NCBI GenBank assembly: GCA_964458935.1
Contig: CAYWKS010000017.1
Location: 1-54,715 of the forward strand
Origin: CAYWKS01 sp964458935
Lineage (GTDB): Bacteria > Planctomycetota > Phycisphaerae > Phycisphaerales > Zrk34
Direction of reading: 5' to 3'
DNA: 54,715 nucleotides
The notes beneath the pieces are model-generated. The model was not told the origin of the DNA, ran no database searches, and saw only the letters and a program-made list of their open reading frames with translations. The translations under genes and the position numbers were made by a program. Shown here piece by piece: positions 35,065-43,303 of the stretch. Position 1 is the first letter of the stretch, and each line of letters starts with the position of its first letter.

Positions 35065-37179
35065 ATGGCCGACCTCAACCTGACCCGTAACTTTGGTATC
35101 GCCGCCCACATCGACGCCGGCAAGACGACGGTGACCGAGCGGATCCTGTTCTACGCCGGCAAGATCTACAAGATGGGCGAGGTCCACGAGGGCACCGCCA
35201 CGATGGACTTCCTCGAGGACGAGCAGTCGCGCGGCATCACGATCCAGTCGGCCGCCACCACGTGCATGTGGCAGCACCAGGCGACCGGGCAGGAGATGAC
35301 GCTGAACCTGATCGACACACCCGGCCACGTCGACTTCACCGTGGAGGTCGAGCGCTCGATGCGCGTGCTGGACGGCGCGGTCGCGGTGTTCGACGGCAAG
35401 GAAGGCGTCGAGGCGCAGTCCGAGACCGTCTGGCGTCAGGCCGAGAAATACAAGGTCCCGCGGATCTGCTTCATCAACAAGATGGACAAGCTCGGCGCGG
35501 ACTTCGCATACTCGTTCGGCACACTCGCCGAGCGGCTGGGCGCTAACGCCATCGCGGTGCAGATCCCCATCGGCCACGGCCACGACTTCGACGGCATCAT
35601 CGACCTGCTGACGATGAAGGCTTACCACTTCGACGCGTCGGAGATGGGCTCCAAGGTCGAGGAGCGGGACATCTCCGAGGACATGATGGAGATGGCCGAG
35701 CAGTGGCACCACACGCTCGTGGAGAAGGCCGCCGAGCTCGACGACTCACTGACCGAGAAGTACATCGATGACGAGTCGAGCATCACGGCCGAAGAGATCC
35801 GCACCGCCCTCCGCAAGGGCACGCTCAACCTGGAGTGCTGCCCGACGTTCGTGGGCTCGGCGCTGAAGTACATCGGCGTGCAGCGGCTGCTGGACGGCAT
35901 CATCGACTACCTGCCTAACCCCACGCAGGTCCCCGAGGTCCAGGGCGAAGACCCGCGGGACGCCAGCGTCAAGCTCACCCGGCCGCACGACCCGGCGGCG
36001 CCGCTGTCGGCGCTGGTCTTCAAGGTCGTCTCCGACGCACACGGCGACCTGACGTATACCCGCATCTACTCCGGGACGCTGGAGAAGGGCTCGCGTGTCC
36101 TGAACACGACCACGGGCAAGAAGGAGATCATCAGCCGCATCTACGAGATGCACGCCAAGGAGCGGATCAGCAAGGACGCGGCGACCGCCGGCGACATCGT
36201 CGCGCTGATCGGGCTGAAGAACTCCACCACCGGCGACACGCTGTGCGATTCGGACAACCCGATCGTGCTGGAGCGGATGGAGTTCCCCGACCCGGTGATC
36301 AGCATGTCGATCGAGCCGGCCAGCCAGGGCGACCGCGACAAGCTGGCCAGCGCCCTGGCGACGATCAGCCGCGAGGACCCCAGCTTCCACTTCCACTATG
36401 ACGAGGAGACCGGCGAGACGGTCATGGCGGGGATGGGCGAGCTTCACCTGGAGATCGTGACGACCAAGCTCTCGCGTGACCTGAAGATCCCCGTGCACGT
36501 GGGCAAGCCCCGCGTGGCCTACCGCGAGTCGATCCAGGCCAACGCCGACGTCAAGCACGTCTACAAGAAGCAATCGGGCGGCCGCGGGCAGTTCGCGGAT
36601 GTCAGCATCAGCGTCGAGCCGTACACCGCCGAGCAGGCCGAAGCCGACGGCATCGAGTTCAAGGACGACTTCGCCTTTGAGAACAAGATCAGCGGCGGCG
36701 CGATCCCGCGTGAGTACATCCCGTCGGTCGCGGCGGGGTGCAAGGCCGCCGCGTCCAGCGGCGTGCTCGCCGGGTATCCGATGGTCGGCGTGAAGGTCAC
36801 GCTCAACGACGGGTCGTACCATGAGGTCGACTCGTCGCAGGCGGCGTTCGAGACGTGCGGTTCGATGGCATTCAAGGAGGCCTGCCAGAAGGCCAAGCCC
36901 ACGCTGCTCGAACCGATCATGAAGGTCGTCGTCACCACGCCCGAGGACTTCCTGGGCAACGTCAGCGGCGACATCAACAGCCGCCGCGGACTGATCATCG
37001 ACCAGGAGAAGCGCGGCAACACCGTGGTGATCACCGCCGAAGCGCCGCTGAGCGAGATGTTCGGTTACGCGACGGCGTTGCGCGGCATGAGTCAGGGCCG
37101 CGCGAACTACGCGATGGAACCCGCCGACTACCGCCCCGTGCCCAGCAACGTCGCCAGCGAAGTCCTCGCGGCGGTGTGA
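35065..37179 (+). CDS. fusA: Elongation factor G
   Basis: Ribosomal translocase GTPase, 704 aa. G-domain motifs are intact: AAHIDAGKTT (G1), RGITIQSAATT (G2), DTPGHVDF (G3), NKMDKLGAD (G4) and GSALKY (G5). The later domains include FHFHYDEETGETVMAGMGELHLEI, YKKQSGGRGQFADV and the domain IV/V segment ISGGAIPREYIPSVAAG. It stands alone, away from rpsL, rpsG and tuf, with its own promoter and terminator. The start has CGAGGACACG upstream. Whether it is the main EF-G or a second paralogue cannot be told here. Confidence 0.96.
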   Translation: MADLNLTRNFGIAAHIDAGKTTVTERILFYAGKIYKMGEVHEGTATMDFLEDEQSRGITIQSAATTCMWQHQATGQEMTLNLIDTPGHVDFTVEVERSMRVLDGAVAVFDGKEGVEAQSETVWRQAEKYKVPRICFINKMDKLGADFAYSFGTLAERLGANAIAVQIPIGHGHDFDGIIDLLTMKAYHFDASEMGSKVEERDISEDMMEMAEQWHHTLVEKAAELDDSLTEKYIDDESSITAEEIRTALRKGTLNLECCPTFVGSALKYIGVQRLLDGIIDYLPNPTQVPEVQGEDPRDASVKLTRPHDPAAPLSALVFKVVSDAHGDLTYTRIYSGTLEKGSRVLNTTTGKKEIISRIYEMHAKERISKDAATAGDIVALIGLKNSTTGDTLCDSDNPIVLERMEFPDPVISMSIEPASQGDRDKLASALATISREDPSFHFHYDEETGETVMAGMGELHLEIVTTKLSRDLKIPVHVGKPRVAYRESIQANADVKHVYKKQSGGRGQFADVSISVEPYTAEQAEADGIEFKDDFAFENKISGGAIPREYIPSVAAGCKAAASSGVLAGYPMVGVKVTLNDGSYHEVDSSQAAFETCGSMAFKEACQKAKPTLLEPIMKVVVTTPEDFLGNVSGDINSRRGLIIDQEKRGNTVVITAEAPLSEMFGYATALRGMSQGRANYAMEPADYRPVPSNVASEVLAAV

Positions 37180-37220
37180 CGCGCACGCAATTCAGCCTGA
37201 GACACCACGGCGCACCGATG

Positions 37221-37246
37221 GCCCCGCGAAGTCTTCCCGGGGCTTT
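37221..37246 (+). terminator. Terminator after fusA
   Basis: GCCCCG (37221-37226) pairs with CGGGGC (37238-37243) over an 11-nt loop, followed by TTT, 41 nt after the fusA stop. Confidence 0.7.
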
Positions 37247-37269
37247 GCCATACCCAGACGCCACACCCT

Positions 37270-37890
37270 CTAGCGCTGTCGGCCTTCGATGGCGAGCAGG
37301 AGCACGGCCGCGGCCAGGCCCAGGCGCCGATCCAGGCCGTCGTCGCGATCAGCAAACTCGACCGTGAGCTTGTGCACGAACGGATTGAAGTTCTGCTGGA
37401 AGGTGACGGCGGTGCTGCCGTCGATCTCCGCGTGGTACTTCTGGGGCATGAGCATGGACGCCGTATCCACCGCTCGGCGAATCACCGCCTTGAACGTGCT
37501 GTCCTCGCGGATCAGACCGATCGGCTGGTCCGCGGGATCGGCGATGGTCCACTCGTCGCGCAGCATGCTCTTGAACCCGTGCCGCTTCAGCGAGCCGATC
37601 GGCTCGTCGAGCGCCACGTCGTGTACCTGATAGCCGGCCGAGAAGTCGATCACGTTGCGCGTGGTGATGCTGATCAGTTCCGTGCTCATCGACTCGTCGG
37701 TGTACAGCCGCAGGTCCTCGCGCAGGCGGAACCCGCGCATTCGCGTGAACAGGACAAGCTGGCCGTCCGGGTCGTAAACATGAAACTTGTTGTGAGGGAA
37801 CGCGAACACCTGGCGGCGGATCAGGTAGCGGTCATGGGTGAAGCGATCGAGGTGGGTCGGCGGCGCGTGCTCGGGCGATATCGGGTTCAT
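37270..37890 (-). CDS. LURP-one-related / scramblase-like fold protein
   Basis: 206-aa protein that looks like the LOR/phospholipid scramblase-like (tubby C-terminal-like) fold: RYLIRRQVFAFPHNKFHVYDPDGQLVLFTRMRGFRLREDLRLYTD, ISITTRNVIDFSAGYQVHD, and the C-terminal hydrophobic strand-helix DRRLGLAAAVLLLAIEG. Function is unknown in bacteria. The ATG at 37890 has GGGAGG. The assignment rests on pattern and is tentative. Confidence 0.6.
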   Translation of the reverse strand: MNPISPEHAPPTHLDRFTHDRYLIRRQVFAFPHNKFHVYDPDGQLVLFTRMRGFRLREDLRLYTDESMSTELISITTRNVIDFSAGYQVHDVALDEPIGSLKRHGFKSMLRDEWTIADPADQPIGLIREDSTFKAVIRRAVDTASMLMPQKYHAEIDGSTAVTFQQNFNPFVHKLTVEFADRDDGLDRRLGLAAAVLLLAIEGRQR

Positions 37891-37964
37891 GACAGGCCTC
37901 CCGGCGGTTGGGTGGGAGCATGAATCGTCAGCGCTGGGACGACTCCTGTCAATCGGACCGACGC

Positions 37965-38333
37965 TCACAGCTCGTCCGGCTGCCGGCCAAGGGCCATGAT
38001 GCTGCAGGCCACGATGGGTTCGAGGCCGAGTTGCCGCGCCTTCTCAACGAGTGCGGGCGACTCGGCGCCGGGGTTGAGCCACAGTTCGCTCACATCCCCA
38101 CGCGCCGCCAGGTCGTCGAGCACGCTGAAGCCCACGTCCGGCGGCAGGTACACCGTCGCCCGATCGACCGGGCCGGGCGCATCCGCCACGCTGGCATACG
38201 CCTTGATCCCCTCGACTTCCTCGGCGTTGGGATTGATCGGAAGGACGTCGTGACCCTGTTCGACGTAGGCGCGCACCGCCTTGTTGCCGTATTTTCGCGG
38301 GTCCGTCGATGCTCCAATGACCATCACACGCAT
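37965..38333 (-). CDS. CoA-binding domain protein (YccU-like)
   Basis: 122-aa Rossmann-fold CoA_binding_2 protein: VMVIGASTDPRKYGNKAVRAYVEQGHDVLPINPNAEEVEGIKAY, VDRATVYLPPDVGFSVLDDL, and the family's C-terminal ELWLNPGAESPALVEKARQLGLEPIVACSIMAL. The molecular role is unknown; members bind CoA or nucleotide. GAGGTG precedes the ATG. It sits upstream of the LURP-like gene on the same strand. Confidence 0.9.
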   Translation of the reverse strand: MRVMVIGASTDPRKYGNKAVRAYVEQGHDVLPINPNAEEVEGIKAYASVADAPGPVDRATVYLPPDVGFSVLDDLAARGDVSELWLNPGAESPALVEKARQLGLEPIVACSIMALGRQPDEL

Positions 38334-38519
38334 GATTCACCTCTGCACATATGGATGCCGCGGTGCACGCACGCGTTACGGCGTCGCCTGCGCCGGCACG
38401 CTCGGCACGGTTCTCACGCCACGGCCAGCGATGCAGCGACAACTTGCCGACGTAATCTGCTGCAATCACCACACGTTCGCTGGCGGCTTGTCCATGCGTG
38501 GACGCTAACATGGCTCGGC

Positions 38520-39242
38520 ATGGCTACGTCGGGATGCACAGTACTGGACAGCCGCGCTTGGCCTGCACGTTCGGGCGAGATCGTATTGACCTTCGATGAC
38601 GGGCCAAACAGTCACGCGGGTGTCTCCGAGCGGTTGCTGGACGTGCTGGCCGCACACGATGTGAAAGCCACGTTCTGCCACGTTGGTCGCAACGTCGAGC
38701 GGTCGCCGACGATCGTCGCGCGAGCGTATCGGGCCGGCCATGAGATCGCGTTGCATTCACATACGCACGCGATATCGGCCCTGCTGAGCCGCAGCCGCCT
38801 CCGCGAAGAAGTGGAGCTGGCGACGCAGGCCATTCGCTCCGCCACCGGCGACCCGGGCTACGCGCCACGCCTGATCCGCCCGCCCATCGGGGTCATGACG
38901 CCCGGCGTGCACGACGTGGTTGCAGCGAATCGGCTGCAGGTGGCGCACCTCACGTTCTTCGTCAATGAATCGTCGACCGAGGGTGAAGCCTGGCGCGACA
39001 AGCTCGACCAGATCAAGCGGCGATTGATCCGATACGAGGGCGGCGCGATCGTGCTGCACGAGATGCGGTACGTTGCGCGTGGCCGGAGGCTGGACAAGTC
39101 GTGGCTGCCGCGGGCTTTGGACGAACTGATCCGCTGGGCCCGCGCCGAAGGCCTCACATTCGCCGCCTATCGCGGGAGCGAGTCGACGCAAGCGACGCCG
39201 GCCGCGCGTCAATGCGCAGCGCCGTCGGCGTCTGTGCCGTGA
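38520..39242 (+). CDS. Polysaccharide deacetylase (NodB homology domain)
   Basis: 240-aa carbohydrate esterase-4-like protein. NodB motifs: EIVLTFDDGPNSHA (motif 1, catalytic and metal Asp), HSHTHA (motif 2, metal His pair), LIRPPIGVMTP (motif 3-like, altered from RxPxG) and IVLHEMR (motif 5-like). Probably deacetylates N-acetylglucosamine in a glycan. No signal peptide is evident from the chosen ATG. TAACAT at 38506-38511 ends 8 nt before this ATG, with no Shine-Dalgarno sequence. The 3' end overlaps the convergent kdsB by 34 nt. Confidence 0.82.
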   Translation: MATSGCTVLDSRAWPARSGEIVLTFDDGPNSHAGVSERLLDVLAAHDVKATFCHVGRNVERSPTIVARAYRAGHEIALHSHTHAISALLSRSRLREEVELATQAIRSATGDPGYAPRLIRPPIGVMTPGVHDVVAANRLQVAHLTFFVNESSTEGEAWRDKLDQIKRRLIRYEGGAIVLHEMRYVARGRRLDKSWLPRALDELIRWARAEGLTFAAYRGSESTQATPAARQCAAPSASVP

Positions 39243-39973
39243 CCGGCGCGCCGCCGCTTCACGAACGCCTCGTAGTCCGCCGGGGTGTCGATGCCCGGGT
39301 ACGCCCGATCGGTCGTGATGCAGGCGATGCGATACCCGTGCTCCAGGGCCCGCAACTGCTCGAGTTTCTCGGCCTGCTCGCACGGCGTCGGCGGCAGCTC
39401 GACATACGTGCCCAGGAACGCGCGGCGGTAGGCGTAAAGACCCAGGTGCTGGAAGAAGTGACCCGAAGCATCGGCGTCGCGCACGTGCGGGATCGGCGAC
39501 CGCGAGAAATACAACGCCAGGCCCCGTCGATCGGTCACGCACTTGACGATGCTCGGCTCGGACGGGTCGGCGCCCACGGGAAGCGGCGCCATCGCCGTCG
39601 CCATCGCCGGGGCATCGTCCGCCTCCATCCGCTCGACCAGCCGATCGATCACCGCCGCGTCGATCTCGGGCTCGTCGCCCTGCACGTTGACGATCAGGTC
39701 GATGTCCCCCCGGAGCGACTCGGTGGCTTCGGCGATCCGCGTCGTGCCATTGAGGTGATCGCAGCGCGTCATGACCGCCTCAAAACCGGCGGCTTCAACA
39801 ACGTCCACGATCCGCTGATCATCGCAGGCCACCACCAGCCGCTCGATCCGGCGGGCACGCCGCGCGTTCCTCGCGACGTGCACCACCAGCGCCTCGCCCG
39901 TACGGTCGAGCAGCGCCTTACCGGGCAGACGCGTCGAACCCATGCGAACGGGGATGATGGCGGCGGCGTGCAT
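39209..39973 (-). CDS. kdsB: 3-deoxy-manno-octulosonate cytidylyltransferase
   Basis: Activates Kdo as CMP-Kdo for lipopolysaccharide core synthesis, so it indicates an LPS outer membrane. The 254-aa protein has the nucleotide-binding IIPVRMGSTRLPGKAL, VVACDD, TRCDHLNGTTRIAEA (usually TSxxHxSGTDR), NVQGDEPEI, YFSRSPIPHVRDA and HLGLYAYRRAFLGTYVELPPTPCEQAEKLEQLRALEHGYRI. The start at 39973 is chosen from the conserved N-terminus; a GTG at 40006 is an alternative. It lies 65 nt after the TPR gene on the same strand. Confidence 0.93.
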   Translation of the reverse strand: MHAAAIIPVRMGSTRLPGKALLDRTGEALVVHVARNARRARRIERLVVACDDQRIVDVVEAAGFEAVMTRCDHLNGTTRIAEATESLRGDIDLIVNVQGDEPEIDAAVIDRLVERMEADDAPAMATAMAPLPVGADPSEPSIVKCVTDRRGLALYFSRSPIPHVRDADASGHFFQHLGLYAYRRAFLGTYVELPPTPCEQAEKLEQLRALEHGYRIACITTDRAYPGIDTPADYEAFVKRRRAGHGTDADGAAH

Positions 39974-40038
39974 ACTTGCCTGGACGAACCCGTGGATCCG
40001 CGACACCGATGCCCCGCATCATCCTCCGAATCACCGGC

Positions 40039-41532
40039 TCACTGCGACGAGCGAAGCTGCTCGATGAACTTGCGGAGGGTGTCGATGCGGTCGCGGATGT
40101 CGCGGAAGTTGATGTCGGTCTGAGCGACCTGGGAGCCGATGCGATTGGCTTCCTGGGCGATCTCGATGTTGGATTCGCTGCGGGCCTTCTGCTCGAGCGC
40201 ATCCATGAGGTTGTAGCGCAACTCCAGGGCGGTCCGGTCGCCGGTCTGTTCGTGCGTGTCGATGCCGCGCCGGAACGTGTCGATCGCCTCGTCGAACCAG
40301 TCCTTCTTGGCGAACGCCTCGCCAAGGTAGCGGAGCGCCGCGGCGCGATGCTTGGGGTCGGCCTGGGCTTCCTGGAAGCTGGCGATCGCCTCATCGTGCA
40401 TGCCCAGCGCCAGTTGACGCCGGCCCAACTGGAACCGCAGCGACATGTCGGTCGGATAGTTCTTGACGCGCTCCTGGAACTCCTCGAGCTCAAACTTCGC
40501 CTGGGCGACCGCGAGCTTGCGGAGCTGCTCCTTCCCCGAAGCATCGTCCGCACCGGCGTCGACCTCCTTGCGCTTCTCCCGGATGGCGCGGTTGAATTGC
40601 TTCATCCGGATGTCGCCGATCTGCATCTTGAAGCGGTACTGGCCGGTCTCCTCGTGGGCCTTCTGGAGCACGCGGATCGCCTCGTCCTCGTGGGCCTTGT
40701 CTTCCTTCTGGAGGAGGGCCCGGACGTAGCGGCTCAAGCGCTCGAGCTGATCGGGCGCGTCCTCGTACTCGGCCCGCGCCCGGGCGATCTGCTGGTCGAC
40801 CACGTCGTCGGTCGCGGCGATCCGGTCCTGCTGCTCCAGCTCCGTCTGCTTGTCGATGTCCTTGACCGACTTGCGGAAGTCACCGTCGGACTCGTCATAC
40901 CGCCCGCGCTCCATGGTGGCCTCGGCCTGAAGGTTCCGCAGGTCCCGGATCAGCTCGGCGTTGTTCGGGTCCAACTGGACCGCCAACTGGCAGGCCTCGA
41001 CCGACTTGCTGTACGCCTCGAGCTCGACGTACAGGTCACGGACCCGCGTGTAGACGAACTTGCTGGGGCGCTTGGCCGCCCGGTTGGCGTCCATCGCGTG
41101 ATCGCCGATCCAGTAGGCGACCTCGCCGAGATCGGCGGCGACCGCGTTCTCCATGACCTTCAGGGCGTGCGTGGCGTTCGACGGGTCAAAGGCCCACGCA
41201 TACTCGGCGGCGAGCATCTTCTCCACCGCGCTCTTGCCCCCCGCGGTCGGGGCGCGCTTGCCCTTGCCCTTGGCGCCGGCGGCGCGGCGACGCACCGCCA
41301 CCTCCTGCAGCGCCTCGTGCTGGTCCATCGCATCCGGCGCGTACATCAGCCCGCTGACGTAGCAATCGATGGCGTAGTCGTAGTTGCGGGTATCGGCCAC
41401 GCTCTTGGCGTGCTCGAACCACTTCCGGGCTTTCCTGGGATCGCGAGCGGGGCCGGCATCGGTGGTGTCGGTCGCCCCATCCTCGATGGGCTTGTCCTCG
41501 TCGCTGGGCTTTTTCTTCCCGAACAGTGGCAC
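40039..41532 (-). CDS. Tetratricopeptide repeat protein, 497 aa
   Basis: Soluble helical-repeat protein without signal peptide, with clear TPR units near the N-terminus (ARKWFEHAKSVADTRNYDYAIDCYVSGLMYAPD), the middle and the C-terminus (MSLRFQLGRRQLALGMHDEAIASFQEAQADPKHRAAALRYLGEAFAKKDWFDEAIDTFRRGIDTHE). A basic GKGKGKRAP linker occurs near residue 90. Probably a scaffold; partner unknown. The start is GTG. The promoter TTGACT-N16-TACAGT lies at 41637-41610 on the minus strand, giving about a 70-nt 5' UTR. Confidence 0.85.
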   Translation of the reverse strand: MPLFGKKKPSDEDKPIEDGATDTTDAGPARDPRKARKWFEHAKSVADTRNYDYAIDCYVSGLMYAPDAMDQHEALQEVAVRRRAAGAKGKGKRAPTAGGKSAVEKMLAAEYAWAFDPSNATHALKVMENAVAADLGEVAYWIGDHAMDANRAAKRPSKFVYTRVRDLYVELEAYSKSVEACQLAVQLDPNNAELIRDLRNLQAEATMERGRYDESDGDFRKSVKDIDKQTELEQQDRIAATDDVVDQQIARARAEYEDAPDQLERLSRYVRALLQKEDKAHEDEAIRVLQKAHEETGQYRFKMQIGDIRMKQFNRAIREKRKEVDAGADDASGKEQLRKLAVAQAKFELEEFQERVKNYPTDMSLRFQLGRRQLALGMHDEAIASFQEAQADPKHRAAALRYLGEAFAKKDWFDEAIDTFRRGIDTHEQTGDRTALELRYNLMDALEQKARSESNIEIAQEANRIGSQVAQTDINFRDIRDRIDTLRKFIEQLRSSQ

Positions 41533-41609
41533 TTCGATGTACTCGTCAGTGATCGGCGGCGGACAGGCGGAGAACGGTCGGACTTGCCTGCCTCCTATTC
41601 AGTTATGGT

Positions 41610-41637
41610 ACTGTAAAGCCTGCCGCCGACAAGTCAA
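41610..41637 (-). promoter_or_regulatory. Promoter of the TPR gene
   Basis: TTGACT (41637-41632), 16-nt spacer, TACAGT (41615-41610) on the minus strand. It is divergent from the def promoter 17 nt away. Confidence 0.65.
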
Positions 41638-41654
41638 TCCGCCCGCCGCCGCGC

Positions 41655-41682
41655 TTGCCGCCCCGCGTGCAGCGTCTACGAT
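41655..41682 (+). promoter_or_regulatory. def promoter with leaderless geometry
   Basis: TTGCCG (41655-41660), 16 nt, TACGAT (41677-41682) ends 6 nt before the def ATG (41689). The expected start site coincides with the ATG, so the transcript is probably leaderless. Confidence 0.6.
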
Positions 41683-41688
41683 ACCGCC

Positions 41689-42222
41689 ATGAGCATCCAG
41701 CCCGCCGCGCTGCGCATCGTCCGCTACCCGGACCCCGCCCTGCGCCGGGTCGCCGACCCCGTGCCGCAAGTCAGTGACGAGGTCCGCGCGGTCGCCGAGC
41801 GGATGCGCCACTTGATGCACGAGGCCAACGGCGTCGGCCTGGCGGCGCCGCAGGTCGGCCTGCCATGGCGGCTGTTCGTGGCCAACCCCACCGGCGCGGC
41901 CGACGATGATCGCGTCTATATCAACCCCGTCCTCTCCGGGCCCGGCCGGGAAACCGCGCACGCCGAGGAAGGCTGCCTGAGCATCCCCGACGTCCGCGGG
42001 GCGATCACCCGACCCGTCGCGATCACGATCGACGCCCTCAACGAACGCGGCGAGGCGATCCATGACCAGGCCGACGACCTGCTGGCACGCATCTGGCAGC
42101 ATGAGACCGACCACCTCGACGGCGTGCTGATCCTGCAGCGGATGACGCCGGCCGACCTTCGGGCCAATCGACGTGCCCTCGAAGCGCTCGAAGCGGAGTA
42201 CAACGCCGCCCGGGCACGATGA
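41689..42222 (+). CDS. def: Peptide deformylase
   Basis: Removes the formyl group from nascent N-terminal Met; Fe(II)-dependent. The 177-aa protein carries all three motifs: GVGLAAPQVG, EEGCLSIP (metal Cys) and QHETDHLDG (HExxH metal and catalytic residues). fmt, its usual operon partner, lies next to it but on the opposite strand, convergent with a 10-nt gap, so the two are separately transcribed here. Confidence 0.96.
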   Translation: MSIQPAALRIVRYPDPALRRVADPVPQVSDEVRAVAERMRHLMHEANGVGLAAPQVGLPWRLFVANPTGAADDDRVYINPVLSGPGRETAHAEEGCLSIPDVRGAITRPVAITIDALNERGEAIHDQADDLLARIWQHETDHLDGVLILQRMTPADLRANRRALEALEAEYNAARAR

Positions 42223-42232
42223 TTGATCGGCC

Positions 42233-43183
42233 CTAGCCCTGCGATAGCTCGACAAAGCGCGCGCCGACCGGGAGTTGGTGGCCGCGGTGGAAAGCATCCC
42301 AGGTCATGGCGCGCTTGCCGGGCGGCTGAACCTCGAGCAACTGCACCGCCCCACGGCCGCAGGCCACCAGGCCCGAGCCATGCACGAGCGTTCCCGGCTC
42401 GCCGTTGACTCTGGCGTCCGGGGCCTCGGCCACGCGCCGCAACTTCAACTCGATCGGCTCATCGCCACCGGCGACAAGCCGGCTCGTCACGCCCGGCCAG
42501 GGCGTCAGCCCGTGCACGCGGCAGCGGACCTGATGTGCGTCGGCGGCGAAGTCCACCCAGCCGTCGGCGCGACCGAGCTTGGGCGCCAGCGTCGCCTGCG
42601 ACTCGTCCTGCGAGGTTTCGGCCACGACGCCCTGTTCCAGGCCGTTGAGTATGTTGAGCACCAGGTCCGGGCCGAGCCGCGCCAGCCGATCGTGCAACTC
42701 GCCGGCCGTCTCCAGGGGGTCGATGGGGATGGCCTGTTGGCCAAGCATCGCGCCGGCGTCCATCTTTTTCGCCAGGCGGATGACGGTGTTGCCGGTCTGG
42801 GTTTCGCCGTGGAGCAGCGCGGCGTTGATGGGCGCGGCCCCGCGAAACTTCGGCAGCAATGACGCGTGCAGGTTCATCGCGCCCAGCCGCGGCAGGTTTA
42901 CCAGCGCCTGGCTCAGGTACTGACCGAAGGCGACGACGATCATCGCATCGGCGTCGAGGGCGTTGACCTGTGCCTTCACGTCGTCGTCGTTGGCGTTGTC
43001 GGGCTTGATCAGGGGCAGATGGCGTGCCTCGGCCTCTGCGGCGATGGGTGTGGGGGTGAGCCTGCGATGCCGACCCGCGGGTCGGTCCGGCTGACTGATC
43101 ACCAGCGCCACCTCGTGTTCCTCGCAGAGGCGCACGAAGGTGGGCAGACCGAACTCACCCGAGCCGCAGTAAACCACACGCAT
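42233..43183 (-). CDS. fmt: Methionyl-tRNA formyltransferase
   Basis: Formylates initiator Met-tRNA using 10-formyl-THF. The 316-aa protein starts MRVVYCGSGEFGLPTF and has the N-terminal Rossmann core, the catalytic-region HASLLPKFRGAAPINAALLHGETQTGNTVIRL, AKKMDAGAMLGQQAIPI, and a C-terminal OB-fold-like domain (VRCRVHGLTPWPGV). TACGCT (43196-43191, minus strand) ends 7 nt before the ATG, with TGGACC 17 nt further upstream and no Shine-Dalgarno sequence. Confidence 0.95.
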   Translation of the reverse strand: MRVVYCGSGEFGLPTFVRLCEEHEVALVISQPDRPAGRHRRLTPTPIAAEAEARHLPLIKPDNANDDDVKAQVNALDADAMIVVAFGQYLSQALVNLPRLGAMNLHASLLPKFRGAAPINAALLHGETQTGNTVIRLAKKMDAGAMLGQQAIPIDPLETAGELHDRLARLGPDLVLNILNGLEQGVVAETSQDESQATLAPKLGRADGWVDFAADAHQVRCRVHGLTPWPGVTSRLVAGGDEPIELKLRRVAEAPDARVNGEPGTLVHGSGLVACGRGAVQLLEVQPPGKRAMTWDAFHRGHQLPVGARFVELSQG

Positions 43184-43190
43184 GATGCTC

Positions 43191-43219
43191 AGCGTATGGA
43201 AACGCCGCAGGCCGGTCCA
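43191..43219 (-). promoter_or_regulatory. fmt promoter with leaderless geometry
   Basis: TGGACC (43219-43214), 17-nt spacer, TACGCT (43196-43191) on the minus strand, 7 nt before the fmt ATG. Confidence 0.45.
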
Positions 43220-43303
43220 GCGGCCCGGCGCTGCGCACAAGCAAGCCCGGCCGAAGCCGGGCCATCGCGATCCAGCCTGATGTTGGCGTACGACGGTTGC
43301 CGG

